DNA of 64,000 nucleotides from Fuerstiella marisgermanici. Lineage in GTDB: Bacteria > Planctomycetota > Planctomycetia > Planctomycetales > Planctomycetaceae. The notes beneath the pieces are model-generated. The model was not told the origin of the DNA. It did no database searches and saw only the letters and a list, made by a program, of their open reading frames with translations. Made by a program: the position numbers and the translations under genes. Positions within the stretch are counted from its first letter, which is position 1. Every line of letters begins with the position of its first letter. Below, one piece after another: positions 54,909 through 63,727 of the stretch. The DNA lies in the NCBI RefSeq assembly GCF_001983935.1, contig NZ_CP017641.1, positions 4,030,001 through 4,094,000 of the forward strand. Reading direction: 5' to 3'.

Positions 54909-55202
54909 ATGTCTGACACAAAACAACAACCGGTCTTCAAGAAACAACTTCGCCGCGGAATCGCTTCGGCTGTCTTCGAACGAACCAAAGACGACAGAAC
55001 CTTCCGCAGCGTCAACCTACAGCGCAGCTACCGCAAGAATGAAGAATGGCATCGGATGAATATTTACCTCGAACACGAGGACATCCCGTTCATGATCGAG
55101 GCCCTGCAGGCAACTTGGCAGTTTCTGAATCAGGACCTTCCTACGGCAAGCTCAGCGTTCGTGGATTCTGATTCTGAGATGCCAGTTGAGGCACTCGCCT
55201 AG
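54909..55202 (+). CDS. Small hypothetical plasmid protein
   Basis: 97 residues from ATG 54909 (MSDTKQQPVFKKQLRRGIAS) with AAAGGAACG upstream. Basic N-terminal half with RTFRSVNLQRSYRKNEEWHR, then an acidic helical segment (LEHEDIPFMIEALQATWQFL). Similar small proteins occur in planctomycete mobile elements, in my recollection; function unknown. Confidence 0.6.
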   Translation: MSDTKQQPVFKKQLRRGIASAVFERTKDDRTFRSVNLQRSYRKNEEWHRMNIYLEHEDIPFMIEALQATWQFLNQDLPTASSAFVDSDSEMPVEALA

Positions 55203-55262
55203 TGCAACAGGCAGCTGGTCGCGGCGATCCGTGGCCAGCTGCCAACCTCAATGAGAATCGTT

Positions 55263-55457
55263 ATGAAACACCAGTTGACACCGCTCAATCCCCTTTTCGC
55301 TGATATCCCGACATCGGAACTCATCAACCGTTTGGAATCGCTCTGCGTCTTCAAATCAGCAGAACTGGAATCCGAACTGAACGCCAGACTGGAACGTCGT
55401 GGCGAACAATGGCGATTTGTGGGAGTCGCCAGGATCGAAATATTTCTCTCTGACTAA
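55263..55457 (+). CDS. Small hypothetical protein
   Basis: 64 residues from ATG 55263 (MKHQLTPLNPLFADIPTSEL). One long helical segment (LINRLESLCVFKSAELESEL). The ribosome site is weak and the ATG at 55251 is also possible. Kept because the composition looks coding and the gene follows another plasmid gene. Confidence 0.4.
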   Translation: MKHQLTPLNPLFADIPTSELINRLESLCVFKSAELESELNARLERRGEQWRFVGVARIEIFLSD

Positions 55458-55820
55458 CCAAGTCTCTCCGCTGAGCCAATCGACAACAGACAATCTGCCC
55501 ATTGATGCTATGTCTCCGTTGAGACCATTGGCCCCGGATGTTAGTTGAGCCCGACCTCATCAATGTGGCGTGCGAAAATCGGTTTACATCATCCGCAAAT
55601 TGGGCTACCGATTGCTGCATGACGGAGTGTAAGAACTCCCAGGAGACACGGCTAACTTTGAGCGCCGTGGATTGAAAGCCTCTCCCGCTTCGCCGGGAGG
55701 GTGGTGAAATATAATACCGCTCGCGGAAATACACCGCAGGCCGTCTTTTGGGCTTTCTTAACCTCCCGGCACCACTCCGGTGATCGGTCCTCCGTCTCTG
55801 TCAATCAGCGAGAGGACACC
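55458..55820. other. Intergenic region with one hairpin
   Basis: No gene supported. A small stem CTCCCG/CGGGAG (55682-55687, 55694-55699) is the only clear structure. Confidence 0.4.
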
Positions 55821-56183
55821 ATGACCCAGCCACCTAACCGAAACGTGAATCTGAAGATTGGACGACGTCTAAAACTCGTCCGCGTACAACGCGATCTGTC
55901 AATTGAAGAGCTCGCTTCGCGAACCGGAATTCGATTCGACCAGCTGCATGCTTTTGAGTCCGATGAGGACATGATTACCGCAGTCGAGCTTAGTGAGGTA
56001 GCCGATGTTCTGAACATGCCGGTTGAATTCTTTATCCACGACGCACCACTTCTGGATTGTGCTGGCGAATGGCAAGTCCTTCACGCATTCCGGCAACTTG
56101 ATCGTCCGAAGCAGCAGCGAGTCGTGCAGCTCTTATCCGATCTCTTGGGCGATGTTTCGGTGACTAATCGCCCTGAAATGTGA
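55821..56183 (+). CDS. XRE-family transcriptional regulator
   Basis: 120 residues from ATG 55821 with GAGAGGA upstream. The helix-turn-helix is plain: IGRRLKLVRVQRDLSIEELA, SRTGIRFDQLHAFESDED, then VELSEVADVLNMPVEFF. The C-terminal part (LLDCAGEWQVLHAFRQLDRP) may bind a ligand or partner. It lies upstream of the palindrome pair and parA and may control them. Confidence 0.85.
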   Translation: MTQPPNRNVNLKIGRRLKLVRVQRDLSIEELASRTGIRFDQLHAFESDEDMITAVELSEVADVLNMPVEFFIHDAPLLDCAGEWQVLHAFRQLDRPKQQRVVQLLSDLLGDVSVTNRPEM

Positions 56184-56295
56184 CACATCCAGCTCTGCGA
56201 ATTCAGGGCAAGTAGGCCATGACTCCGGAGCAGAAAACAGCAAATGTGAAGTAGCTGCAGACCAAATTCATAGTTGGGTCTGGATCAGCAAAGGA

Positions 56296-56337
56296 GTTTC
56301 CCCGGGAAAGTCAGTTGAGCAACTTTCCCGGGGAAAC
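56296..56337. promoter_or_regulatory. Paired palindrome upstream of parA, candidate centromere or operator
   Basis: GTTTCCCCGGGAAAGT (56296-56311) and ACTTTCCCGGGGAAAC (56322-56337) form a perfect 16-bp inverted repeat around a 10-base loop. Each arm holds its own palindrome, TTTCCC-C-GGGAAA and TTTCCC-G-GGGAAA, with centres 27 bases apart. Such double symmetry indicates two dimer-binding sites, as expected for a parS-like site or an operator. Confidence 0.6.
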
Positions 56338-56418
56338 ACACGAAGTTAGGGCAGGCGTTTCCTTGAAGGAGCTTCAAACGGATTTCATCAAATCCGTATC
56401 GTCGTATTCAAGGAACGC

Positions 56419-56629
56419 CGTAAATCTGTAGTGCCTGAAATGTCGTCCTGCGATCTTGCGGCTGTGCGACGGGCCGCAAATCAGCATCGTCGTAAATCGG
56501 CAGGGTTGGAATGGCCAACACCGCCACGATTCAATGACTCCACCAGCCACATCACCGCAATGCAGATCAATCGCAATTACGACAATGCGACGATCCGTAA
56601 ATCAGTGTTTGACCGAAGCCGCAAATGGT
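56419..56629. repeat. CG(T/C)AAATC repeats and 12-bp inverted repeat upstream of parA
   Basis: CGTAAATCTG (56419), CGCAAATCAG (56475), CGTAAATCGG (56491) and CGTAAATCAG (56596) are direct copies of one motif, with a weaker CGCAAATGGT at 56620. The set is framed by CGATCTTGCGGC (56451-56462) and its reverse complement (56650-56661). Iteron-like or partner-binding sites are likely. Confidence 0.55.
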
Positions 56630-56694
56630 GATACCTGCAACAACTGAGCGCCGCAAGATCGTAGTTCTGTGCGGCCGTGATTGGAGGTCTGACT

Positions 56695-57375
56695 ATGCGA
56701 ATCGCGTTCCTGAACCAAAAAGGTGGAGTCGGCAAGACGACTCTGGCGGTCAACGTTGCTGACGGCATCGCGAGGCGTGGCAAACGCACGCTGCTCATCG
56801 ACGCTGATCCTCAAGGCTCAGCAATCGAATGGGCGTCAGCACGAGCGGCAAATCTTGAGGATGGAGAAAATGCTTCGTTTCCCGTCGTCGGCCTTCCCGC
56901 AAACTTTATCCACAAGGAGTTGCCGGCACTGGCCCGTGACTATGATTGTGTCATCATCGATGGGCCCCCCCGCGTCAACAAAGTTTCTGCGGCTGCCATT
57001 CAGGCAAGTGATCTCGTCATCATCCCGGTTCAGCCATCGCCGTACGACATCTGGGCCGCCGACGAGATCATTAGCCTGATCGAACAATCAAAAGCGATCC
57101 GCCCCGAGATCGAAGCTGTCTTTGTCGTCAATCGAAAGATCACCAAGACGGCTCTGGGCAACGCGATCGGCGACGCCTTAATTGATTACCCACTTCCGGT
57201 GCTTGAAACCGAGATCTGCCAGCGTGTCGCATTCGCCGAGACTGCATCGCGAGGACAATCGGTTCTCGAAGCGGTTCCGCGCCAGCGAGCGGCCAAAGAA
57301 ATCACCAAATTAATCAGCGAAATCATGGAGTTGTTCGATGAGCAAGGATGTCTCATTCCGTGGCACACCGCCTAG
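56695..57375 (+). CDS. parA: ParA-family partition ATPase
   Basis: 226 residues from ATG 56695 with GGAGG upstream. Deviant Walker A MRIAFLNQKGGVGKTTLAVN, Walker A' with DADPQGSAIEWA, Walker B CVIIDGPPR, and a C-terminal VAFAETASRGQSVLEA segment. It is a short ParA of the plasmid type without an N-terminal DNA-binding domain. It overlaps the small gene downstream by 38 bases, as expected for a ParA and its small DNA-binding partner. Confidence 0.93.
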   Translation: MRIAFLNQKGGVGKTTLAVNVADGIARRGKRTLLIDADPQGSAIEWASARAANLEDGENASFPVVGLPANFIHKELPALARDYDCVIIDGPPRVNKVSAAAIQASDLVIIPVQPSPYDIWAADEIISLIEQSKAIRPEIEAVFVVNRKITKTALGNAIGDALIDYPLPVLETEICQRVAFAETASRGQSVLEAVPRQRAAKEITKLISEIMELFDEQGCLIPWHTA

Positions 57376-57571
57376 CAAAGAGAACCCGCGAGCTACTGAA
57401 GCATTCAAAGCTCTTGGGCTGTCACCAAAGCCGGAGAAGACGAAACGGCTAACCGTGGATGTTCCAGTTTCGCTTCACTCCCGTGTGAAGCTGGAGTGCT
57501 GCCGCAACGACGTTGCAATAGCAGATGTCGTGCGGCGTCTGCTTGAGTCTGAATTCCCAGGTCAGACTTGA
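57338..57571 (+). CDS. Small ParA partner, probable ribbon-helix-helix protein
   Basis: 77 residues. After a flexible start (MSKDVSFRGTPPSKENPRAT) comes KRLTVDVPVSLHSRVKLECC then RNDVAIADVVRRLLESEF, the strand-helix-helix pattern of ribbon-helix-helix DNA binders such as ParG. Overlap with parA and position support a centromere-binding role. The likely targets are the palindromes and repeats upstream of parA. Confidence 0.75.
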   Translation: MSKDVSFRGTPPSKENPRATEAFKALGLSPKPEKTKRLTVDVPVSLHSRVKLECCRNDVAIADVVRRLLESEFPGQT

Positions 57572-58013
57572 ACGGCACGGCAGCCTGGCCTCCGATTGCA
57601 GAAAGTCGCAATTCCTGTGTGACGAGCCCTTATCTAAGAAAGCCAGAATCCCCTCGGTCGTGACCGACGCGCGCTGTCCAAAAGCAGTTCGCAGCGTCGG
57701 ACGATGAAGCCGACGCAGTTTCGGTGGCGGCCTTCGTATAACCCGTTTCCACATGTTCCTCGACGCCGTAGGGATTGCAACACCAGACCATCGCGGTGGC
57801 ACAACGCGGCCCATGGTGCGTAAAAATGCAAGGGCTCCCGCAACGGACTTTCGACGCTCAATAGCATGGCTTCCTACATCGTTCGTGATGATGTCGTCAA
57901 ACTGCGTGAGGGTGAGACGGCCTTCGCCCAGGGCTTAAAACGCTCGAGTCACACAACTCTGTTCTCGTCAAGTGGCGACACCAACAATGACTCAAGTATC
58001 AAGTGTTGGCCTT
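57572..58013. other. Intergenic region, nothing recognised
   Basis: About 440 bases. Short frames on both strands show no family pattern. It may hold gene remains marking the end of the plasmid-like segment. Confidence 0.4.
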
Positions 58014-59393
58014 CTACGTCTTCGGTTCGTCGCTCACATCGATCACAAAGTGATCGTTAAAGGGGCGAGGAATCGGTCGCTTGGCGGCCGGACGACCGGT
58101 TGTGATGGCTTCTCTCATGTCGTGGATGACTGGTTCTGCCTGAGCGAAATAACCGTGGCCCAGTTGAAAAATATCGAAGCCACCGACTTCGATGGTGTCG
58201 ATTCCGTCGATCACTGTCACCGGCGGCACATAGCCGATTCGGTCCAGGCCACCTCGGAGTTCCTTCGACAGGAGGACAGCGGTGTCCTGAGGTGAAACCA
58301 GCAGCGTGCGGTTTTCGGATTCGTGAGGAAACGTGGTGGCTTTGTCCTTGAACGTGCGGACGTCTTCGTCCGGAGCACAGAAGAAGACCTGGCCGAGACT
58401 CAATTGCGGTCGAGCCTGAGCCACCAGGCGTTCCAAGGCACTCAGGAACCCTCGGTTGCCCATGCTGTGTACGAAAATGTGAATGCGTTCGGCACCTGAG
58501 TGTTCGGACAGTTCGTGCAGGAATTGTGCGATGTGTTTCACACTGGCCGTGATGGTGGCTTCATCGGCCGTGTACCCGCTGGCAGACGTTTTTCCCTGCG
58601 AAGGCCAACTGTAGAACGCCATTTCGCCAGGGACTTTCAGGTCGTAGCCAATCTGAGCGGCACCGATGGCCGCTTCTTCGAAGCTGACGTTGAATCCGTG
58701 GATGTAGACAAACACATTCCGCTCACCCGAGTTCCACCAGGTTTCCAGTCTGTTTGCAATGCCGGCCCGGAAGACGTCGTTTGGCAGAGCATGCAGGCCC
58801 TGCAGTTGCAGTGAATCGTCCGGTTGCAGCCGAATCCAGCGTCGCCACCATGCGGTTCCCGTGGAACCGGGTTTGTGGCTTTGTGGGATGAACACATTGC
58901 AGACGCCGTACGTGATTTGGTCCGACGACTGGTTGGAACTGAAACGCTGCAGGACATCGTCGGCTTCAACCGGTTTGCGGTCCGTGGCAAACCAGACTCG
59001 GACCAGCCGATTGTCGGGATCGACCCAGACTCGATCGTCCGTTGACTTCTGCACGGCTTCGAATCTGCTGCGATCCTGCGACAGCGGATACAGGAACCTA
59101 AACAGTTGCTCTGTCAGGTCGGTGAAGTCGTCCGCCGCCAGCAGATCACGGAGCAGCAGGAATTCGTCGGAATCGGCCAATTGTTCAGCGGAAGAAATCG
59201 TTTCGTCCGCGATTTCGGCCAGCAACGGTTGCAGGTCGATGAGGCACGGATCAGGGATAAGCAAGGCATCTGCGTTTTCCTGCAGAGCGAATTGCGTGTT
59301 GCCCTCGGCGTGAATTCCGGACGAACCGAACCATTGGCAGGCAACCGACGCGGCTTCGAGGTCCAATCGGATTTGCAGGTGAAACGGTTTCAT
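58014..59393 (-). CDS. Alpha/beta hydrolase of the DUF900 type
   Basis: 459 residues from ATG 59393 (MKPFHLQIRLDLEAASVACQ). The first 150 residues are an uncharacterised helical domain. The rest is a DUF900-type hydrolase: VRVWFATDRKPVEAD, VFVYIHGFNVSFEEAAIGAA, the nucleophile serine in IHIFVHSMGNRG, an acidic residue in FFCAPDEDVRTF, and a possible catalytic His in QLGHGYFAQ. It has no signal peptide, so it should act inside the cell. It follows the CHAT-STAND gene by 209 bases in the same direction; lipase, thioesterase or protease activity all remain possible. Confidence 0.85.
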   Translation of the reverse strand: MKPFHLQIRLDLEAASVACQWFGSSGIHAEGNTQFALQENADALLIPDPCLIDLQPLLAEIADETISSAEQLADSDEFLLLRDLLAADDFTDLTEQLFRFLYPLSQDRSRFEAVQKSTDDRVWVDPDNRLVRVWFATDRKPVEADDVLQRFSSNQSSDQITYGVCNVFIPQSHKPGSTGTAWWRRWIRLQPDDSLQLQGLHALPNDVFRAGIANRLETWWNSGERNVFVYIHGFNVSFEEAAIGAAQIGYDLKVPGEMAFYSWPSQGKTSASGYTADEATITASVKHIAQFLHELSEHSGAERIHIFVHSMGNRGFLSALERLVAQARPQLSLGQVFFCAPDEDVRTFKDKATTFPHESENRTLLVSPQDTAVLLSKELRGGLDRIGYVPPVTVIDGIDTIEVGGFDIFQLGHGYFAQAEPVIHDMREAITTGRPAAKRPIPRPFNDHFVIDVSDEPKT

Positions 59394-59418
59394 GCGTGAG
59401 ATCTTGTTGTCAGCCTTT

Positions 59419-59484
59419 GTAGGGCCGGTTCCCACCGGCCGTTGTTTTGGTGTTGGGTTATTGGCCGGTAGGAACCGGCCCTAC
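59419..59484. repeat. REP-like palindrome 1
   Basis: Arms 59419-59440 and 59463-59484 are complementary at 21 of 22 positions (start GTAGGGCCGGTTCC), around a 22-base loop. The pattern is typical of REP/MITE-like palindromes scattered in planctomycete genomes. Confidence 0.8.
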
Positions 59485-59520
59485 GCTCCGTCCCGCAATG
59501 GGAATTTCGGCAGCAGACTT

Positions 59521-59585
59521 GTGAGCCGCAAGGCGCTAGCCGCGGGTTGTAGGGTCTCACCGGCGGCTAGCGCCTTGCCGCTCAC
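59521..59585. repeat. REP-like palindrome 2
   Basis: Arms 59521-59547 and 59558-59585 (start GTGAGCCGCAAGGCGCTAGC) are complementary at about 25 of 28 positions. With palindrome 1 it fills the gap between the CHAT-STAND and hydrolase genes and could reduce or tune read-through. Confidence 0.8.
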
Positions 59586-59602
59586 GAATCGTGGGACAGA
59601 GC

Positions 59603-62600
59603 CTACTCTGACTCGCCGCCGTCATTTGTCTCGTTGTCTTTCGGAAGGAGGTCGCTGAGTGTGGTTGGATCGTCAATCGCGGCGAGGATGGTTTCGATGA
59701 TCATTGAATCTTCGAAATCCAACGCTGCACACAGCGCGCCGGCGTTGCGTTCCCCGGCCAGGATTTCGTTGATTGCTCCGACGAGATTGCCCCAGCCGTG
59801 CTCTTCCATCTTGGCAATGGCGGCACGGAAATCGTCGCCCGTCTCCGGTTGTTCGATCGCCCGCAAGACGCCGACGATGACTGGAAGGTGGCGTTTCATC
59901 TCATGAGCGTTACCGGCGAAGTTGCGTTTGGCTTCGCGGGCCTGGCGGCGGTATTCGACGGCTTCGTCCGGCCGGTTCTGCTGATCGGCGATTTGGGCGA
60001 GGATTTCGTATATCTTCCAAATCGCTGCCGCACCGGGATCGAGAGTCTGCTTGATCGCCAGAGCTTCCTCAGCCAGTTCGCGGGCCTCGTCGAGACGTCC
60101 CGGCTGGCTTTGCAGGAGAACGGCCAAGTTGTTGAGCATTTTTGCAACGCTGGCCGTGTCGCCGGTTTTCCGCCCGCCGTCGATCGCCTTGCGATACCAG
60201 ATTTCCGCGGCCTCGGGTTTTCCGGATGACTCGGCGACCACCGCTAACTGGTTCCATGTAGTTTCGACGCCGTTCTGGCCTCCAAACATTCCCTGAGCCT
60301 CTTTCAAGCGAGCCGACTCGCGGTAATGGTGCTCGGCCTGCTCCCACTGTTTCGATTCCTGAAACGCCATGCCAAGCTGATGCTGAGCGACAGCTTCCAT
60401 CGCCGGTTCGCCCAGTCGCTGGAATAATTCGAGGGCCTCACGGTATCGCTTCACGGCGTCGGCGAGATCACCTTCCAGCATGGCCAGCATGCCGAGTTGT
60501 CCGAGCGTGACGGTTTGTTGTCGCAGATCATTCAGTTCTTTCGCGGGTTTGAGTCCCAGTTCATAATGTTCGCGCGCCTCGCCGTATTTACCTTGGTCCG
60601 CCAACACATCGGCGAGCTCCGTGTGGAGCACTCCGCGGTGCCGTTTCACCTGATCGGTCTCCTCCAGTTGCTCGGTGACTGCGATACCCTTCCGGTGGGT
60701 GGCTTCCGCCAGATCTGGACGTCCGCCATGTTTGTAACAGCCGCCGAGACGAGCGAGTGTCGTTGCACGGTTGTAGCTGGGGTTCTCTCCCAGTGACTCC
60801 AGGATGTCGGTAAAGATCTGTGCCGCATCACCGACCTGGCCAGAAGACAGTAGTTGTTCGCCACGATTCGATTGAGCCAGAAACCACGACTCCGAACCGC
60901 GTTCGCCGCCCGCCTGTTCGGCTCGCTGAGTCAGCAATGCTGCTTCGCGGGTCATGCCGAAGTTGTTGAGGAACCCGTTGACGCTGTCCACAAAATCGAC
61001 CGCGTCGGCATCGCTGGCGTCCAGAGCACCATGAACCGCGTGCAGCAGGTTGGGCAATTCGCGGCGTACGATGGCTCGGGCCTGATGAGGATTCTTGCTG
61101 TCCTGTTTGTACAGATAGTTGGCCAGAGCATAATAGCGCTGGCGGTGGGCGACGGCCAGGGATTCCCGTTCCTCGGCCGACAGGCTGCCCCACAGCATGG
61201 GTGCCAGTGTGGGATGAAAACGCAGAAACGGCGGACCGACACCAAGAATCGATTCGGCTTCGATCAGGGCCGCGGCTTCCAGATTTTGCCGCAGACCTGG
61301 CCAGATGTTGTCCGCCGCCGATTCCGGCAACGCGGCCAATTGGTCGCGAAGCTGCTGAATGTGTTGCTGCCACTCCGGGTCGTTCGTCAACTGCTGCAAC
61401 AACTCGGGCGGGACTTCGGCGTCGTCCGGCAGATCCTTGCCCATCATCTTCAGCAGCACGCTAGGATCACCGCCTTCCAGCGCTGACAACAGCGATTGAA
61501 GCTGTTCACGCTGGCGATTGCTTTCGCCCAGTTCCGTGATGGCCAGCAGGTCGTCTTCCATCGCTCCGCCCTGAAACACGCCGAGGCGACGTACGGCGTG
61601 GCGTTCTTCATCGCTGAGCCGTTCTAAAGACAACTGCAATGAGGCCACCAGGCTGTCCGGAGTTCCCTCCTCCGCCACCAGACTGGTGGAGTCTTCCGAT
61701 AACAGTTGCTCCAGCCGTGTTTCGAGTTGACCGGCCGTGCGTGACTTCAACTGCTGGACCAGCACGCAGATCGACAGCGGATGAAACCGCACTCGATCAA
61801 ACAACCGAATCAGGTCATCGCGTTTGGGTGGGGGCACCTGCCGCTGCTGTGTACTCGGCAGACGATCGAGTTCGGCAAACCAGTCCAGAGCATCATCGGG
61901 GGCATTGGCTGCGCCCAGTCCTTTCAGCACGATTCGTTGATGGTCATGCGTGCCCTGGACAGCAAAATCAGGATGTCCGGTTTCCGGTCGTCGACTGGTC
62001 AGCAGAACTCGCGACTGACCAGCCTGCGACCATGCCGATGCCGCCGTCAGCAGATCCTGCAGAGGTTCTTCAGCCAACGTTTCCAGATTGTCCAGGATCA
62101 CCAGCGTGGGAGTGTCCTGCAACGTCTGCGTGACGGCGTCGGCATCGATCAGAGTTTCTTCGACCGTGGCCGAAATCGTGCTGACGGCCACTGACACCGG
62201 GTCCGCCGACTGAACGCTGGCAAAGTCGATAAACACGGCCTGGTGAAACATGCCCGTCCGCAATAACCAGCGTCCGGCTTCCAGGGCCAGTTCAGTCTTT
62301 CCCTGGCCTCCAAAACCCGTGATCGAAATTCGTCGTGCTTTGTCCGCAAACCAGCATTCGATGTCCCATAGCTCACGACGGCGACCAAAGAATCCTGTCT
62401 GGCCGCTCTTGCGAAGATTGTGACGAGCAACGGGTCGTTCGGTCGGTGGCCCGTCTGACTCCGTCAGCATGGCCGACGAAGGACCACTGCGAAACAACGT
62501 CGGCACAAACCAGTCGTTCAGGGTCAGCATTTCGCGTTTGTCGCCTCGCCGAACTTCAAACTTCTCCGGGTTATCCGCGAGGAAAACTCGCGCATCATCC

Positions 62601-63727
62601 AGTGACCGGCCAATGCTGCGTTCACGAGCCAGACTTTCGTAGAACTTGCCGAACAGAGTTTTGGTGGTGGTCACCAGCACGGAATGTGTCATCGCCAGGA
62701 TGGCCGGCGTGCCGGTGGATGTCAGTCGTCCAGCGACACTCGCCATTGGGTCGCCCTCTTCGTCCAGCGATGCTGTCTGGCAGGCGGACAGGACGACCAA
62801 GGCGACGCGGGACTTGTGCAGCTTCTCGCCCAGGTCGTCTGCCGAGATCAACTGCTTTTTCCCATCGTCTTTTTCGAAGACCAGAAAGCCAATTCCGACC
62901 GGCTTGCCAGGCTGGCCGTCATCACGAGTCGCTCGTTCACGCAGGATCGCACTCTGCACGGACCTGCCGAACATCCCAGGTTGCTTCTCAACATCCTCTT
63001 CGGACACCTGTTTGAAAACACCGTGCCCGTCGAAGTGCAGAATGTCGATGACCGGCTTCGTGTCGTCATCCAGTCTGGCGATGAGCGTATTCAAAGTGGC
63101 AGGTCGAAGGAATTCAAAGGTGACTCGCCCCGGAGCGAATTCTTCCACGGCATCCAGGACCGCTTTAGGATCGGCTCGTGGATCAATAAACCCGGCGTCC
63201 GTGGGACGGCTGACGACGAACAGCAAATGCAACTGCTGTTTGGGTTCGACTTTGAACGGTGTCTCACCCTCCGTCGCTCCGCTGATTTTACGTCGGATGC
63301 TGATGTGGGGCTTTTTGGTGAACAGGAACTGCTTTGAATCATGAATCAATTCCCACGGAATCGACAGTATCGAAGCGTCTTCCGATTCGATCGTGATCAC
63401 TCGATCGCCTGACTCACCCTGTTGGAACGCGTTGTATCGCTTGAGGGCTGGTGAGCCTTCCGGGAATTCGTTGGCGTTGACGTTGAAAACCGCCTTGAAC
63501 AGTTCCCTACCGATTTCCGGCAGTCGAGCTTCGATTCGCCGAGCCTCGTTGTCATCCGGCTCGGCCAGAGAATGGGCTCCGTACGTTTCCACGTACCAGC
63601 GAATATCCTGGCGGTCCTTCTCCGTGACCGGATTCACAAATTCAAACCGGCCCGAACCCGTGCCGTCGTAAGAGACAGTCACCTGTTCAGGACTGGAGAA
63701 GTTGAAAACAAGATCACTGGTCGCCAC
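59603..63727 (-). CDS. CHAT protease - STAND ATPase - TPR protein
   Basis: 1,374 residues from GTG 63727 (GGAGAA eight bases upstream; a TTG at 63790 would add 21 residues). A CHAT caspase-like domain at about 100-400 has the His-Cys pair in ILHFDGHGVF (near 232) and VVLSACQTAS (near 314). A STAND/NB-ARC-like ATPase follows: ISITGFGGQGKTELALEAGR near 470 and TLVILDNLE near 545, then a helical signalling region. From about 920 to 1270 are at least eight TPR units (for example LGQLGMLAMLEGDLADAVKR). The design matches STAND sensors in which repeats detect a trigger, the ATPase oligomerises and the protease is released. The downstream hydrolase is the obvious candidate partner. Confidence 0.92.
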   Translation of the reverse strand: MATSDLVFNFSSPEQVTVSYDGTGSGRFEFVNPVTEKDRQDIRWYVETYGAHSLAEPDDNEARRIEARLPEIGRELFKAVFNVNANEFPEGSPALKRYNAFQQGESGDRVITIESEDASILSIPWELIHDSKQFLFTKKPHISIRRKISGATEGETPFKVEPKQQLHLLFVVSRPTDAGFIDPRADPKAVLDAVEEFAPGRVTFEFLRPATLNTLIARLDDDTKPVIDILHFDGHGVFKQVSEEDVEKQPGMFGRSVQSAILRERATRDDGQPGKPVGIGFLVFEKDDGKKQLISADDLGEKLHKSRVALVVLSACQTASLDEEGDPMASVAGRLTSTGTPAILAMTHSVLVTTTKTLFGKFYESLARERSIGRSLDDARVFLADNPEKFEVRRGDKREMLTLNDWFVPTLFRSGPSSAMLTESDGPPTERPVARHNLRKSGQTGFFGRRRELWDIECWFADKARRISITGFGGQGKTELALEAGRWLLRTGMFHQAVFIDFASVQSADPVSVAVSTISATVEETLIDADAVTQTLQDTPTLVILDNLETLAEEPLQDLLTAASAWSQAGQSRVLLTSRRPETGHPDFAVQGTHDHQRIVLKGLGAANAPDDALDWFAELDRLPSTQQRQVPPPKRDDLIRLFDRVRFHPLSICVLVQQLKSRTAGQLETRLEQLLSEDSTSLVAEEGTPDSLVASLQLSLERLSDEERHAVRRLGVFQGGAMEDDLLAITELGESNRQREQLQSLLSALEGGDPSVLLKMMGKDLPDDAEVPPELLQQLTNDPEWQQHIQQLRDQLAALPESAADNIWPGLRQNLEAAALIEAESILGVGPPFLRFHPTLAPMLWGSLSAEERESLAVAHRQRYYALANYLYKQDSKNPHQARAIVRRELPNLLHAVHGALDASDADAVDFVDSVNGFLNNFGMTREAALLTQRAEQAGGERGSESWFLAQSNRGEQLLSSGQVGDAAQIFTDILESLGENPSYNRATTLARLGGCYKHGGRPDLAEATHRKGIAVTEQLEETDQVKRHRGVLHTELADVLADQGKYGEAREHYELGLKPAKELNDLRQQTVTLGQLGMLAMLEGDLADAVKRYREALELFQRLGEPAMEAVAQHQLGMAFQESKQWEQAEHHYRESARLKEAQGMFGGQNGVETTWNQLAVVAESSGKPEAAEIWYRKAIDGGRKTGDTASVAKMLNNLAVLLQSQPGRLDEARELAEEALAIKQTLDPGAAAIWKIYEILAQIADQQNRPDEAVEYRRQAREAKRNFAGNAHEMKRHLPVIVGVLRAIEQPETGDDFRAAIAKMEEHGWGNLVGAINEILAGERNAGALCAALDFEDSMIIETILAAIDDPTTLSDLLPKDNETNDGGESE

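Noticed and set aside
57449-57867. Overlapping minus-strand frames after the parA partner
   Set aside because: Arg-rich shadow-like composition and no recognisable domain.
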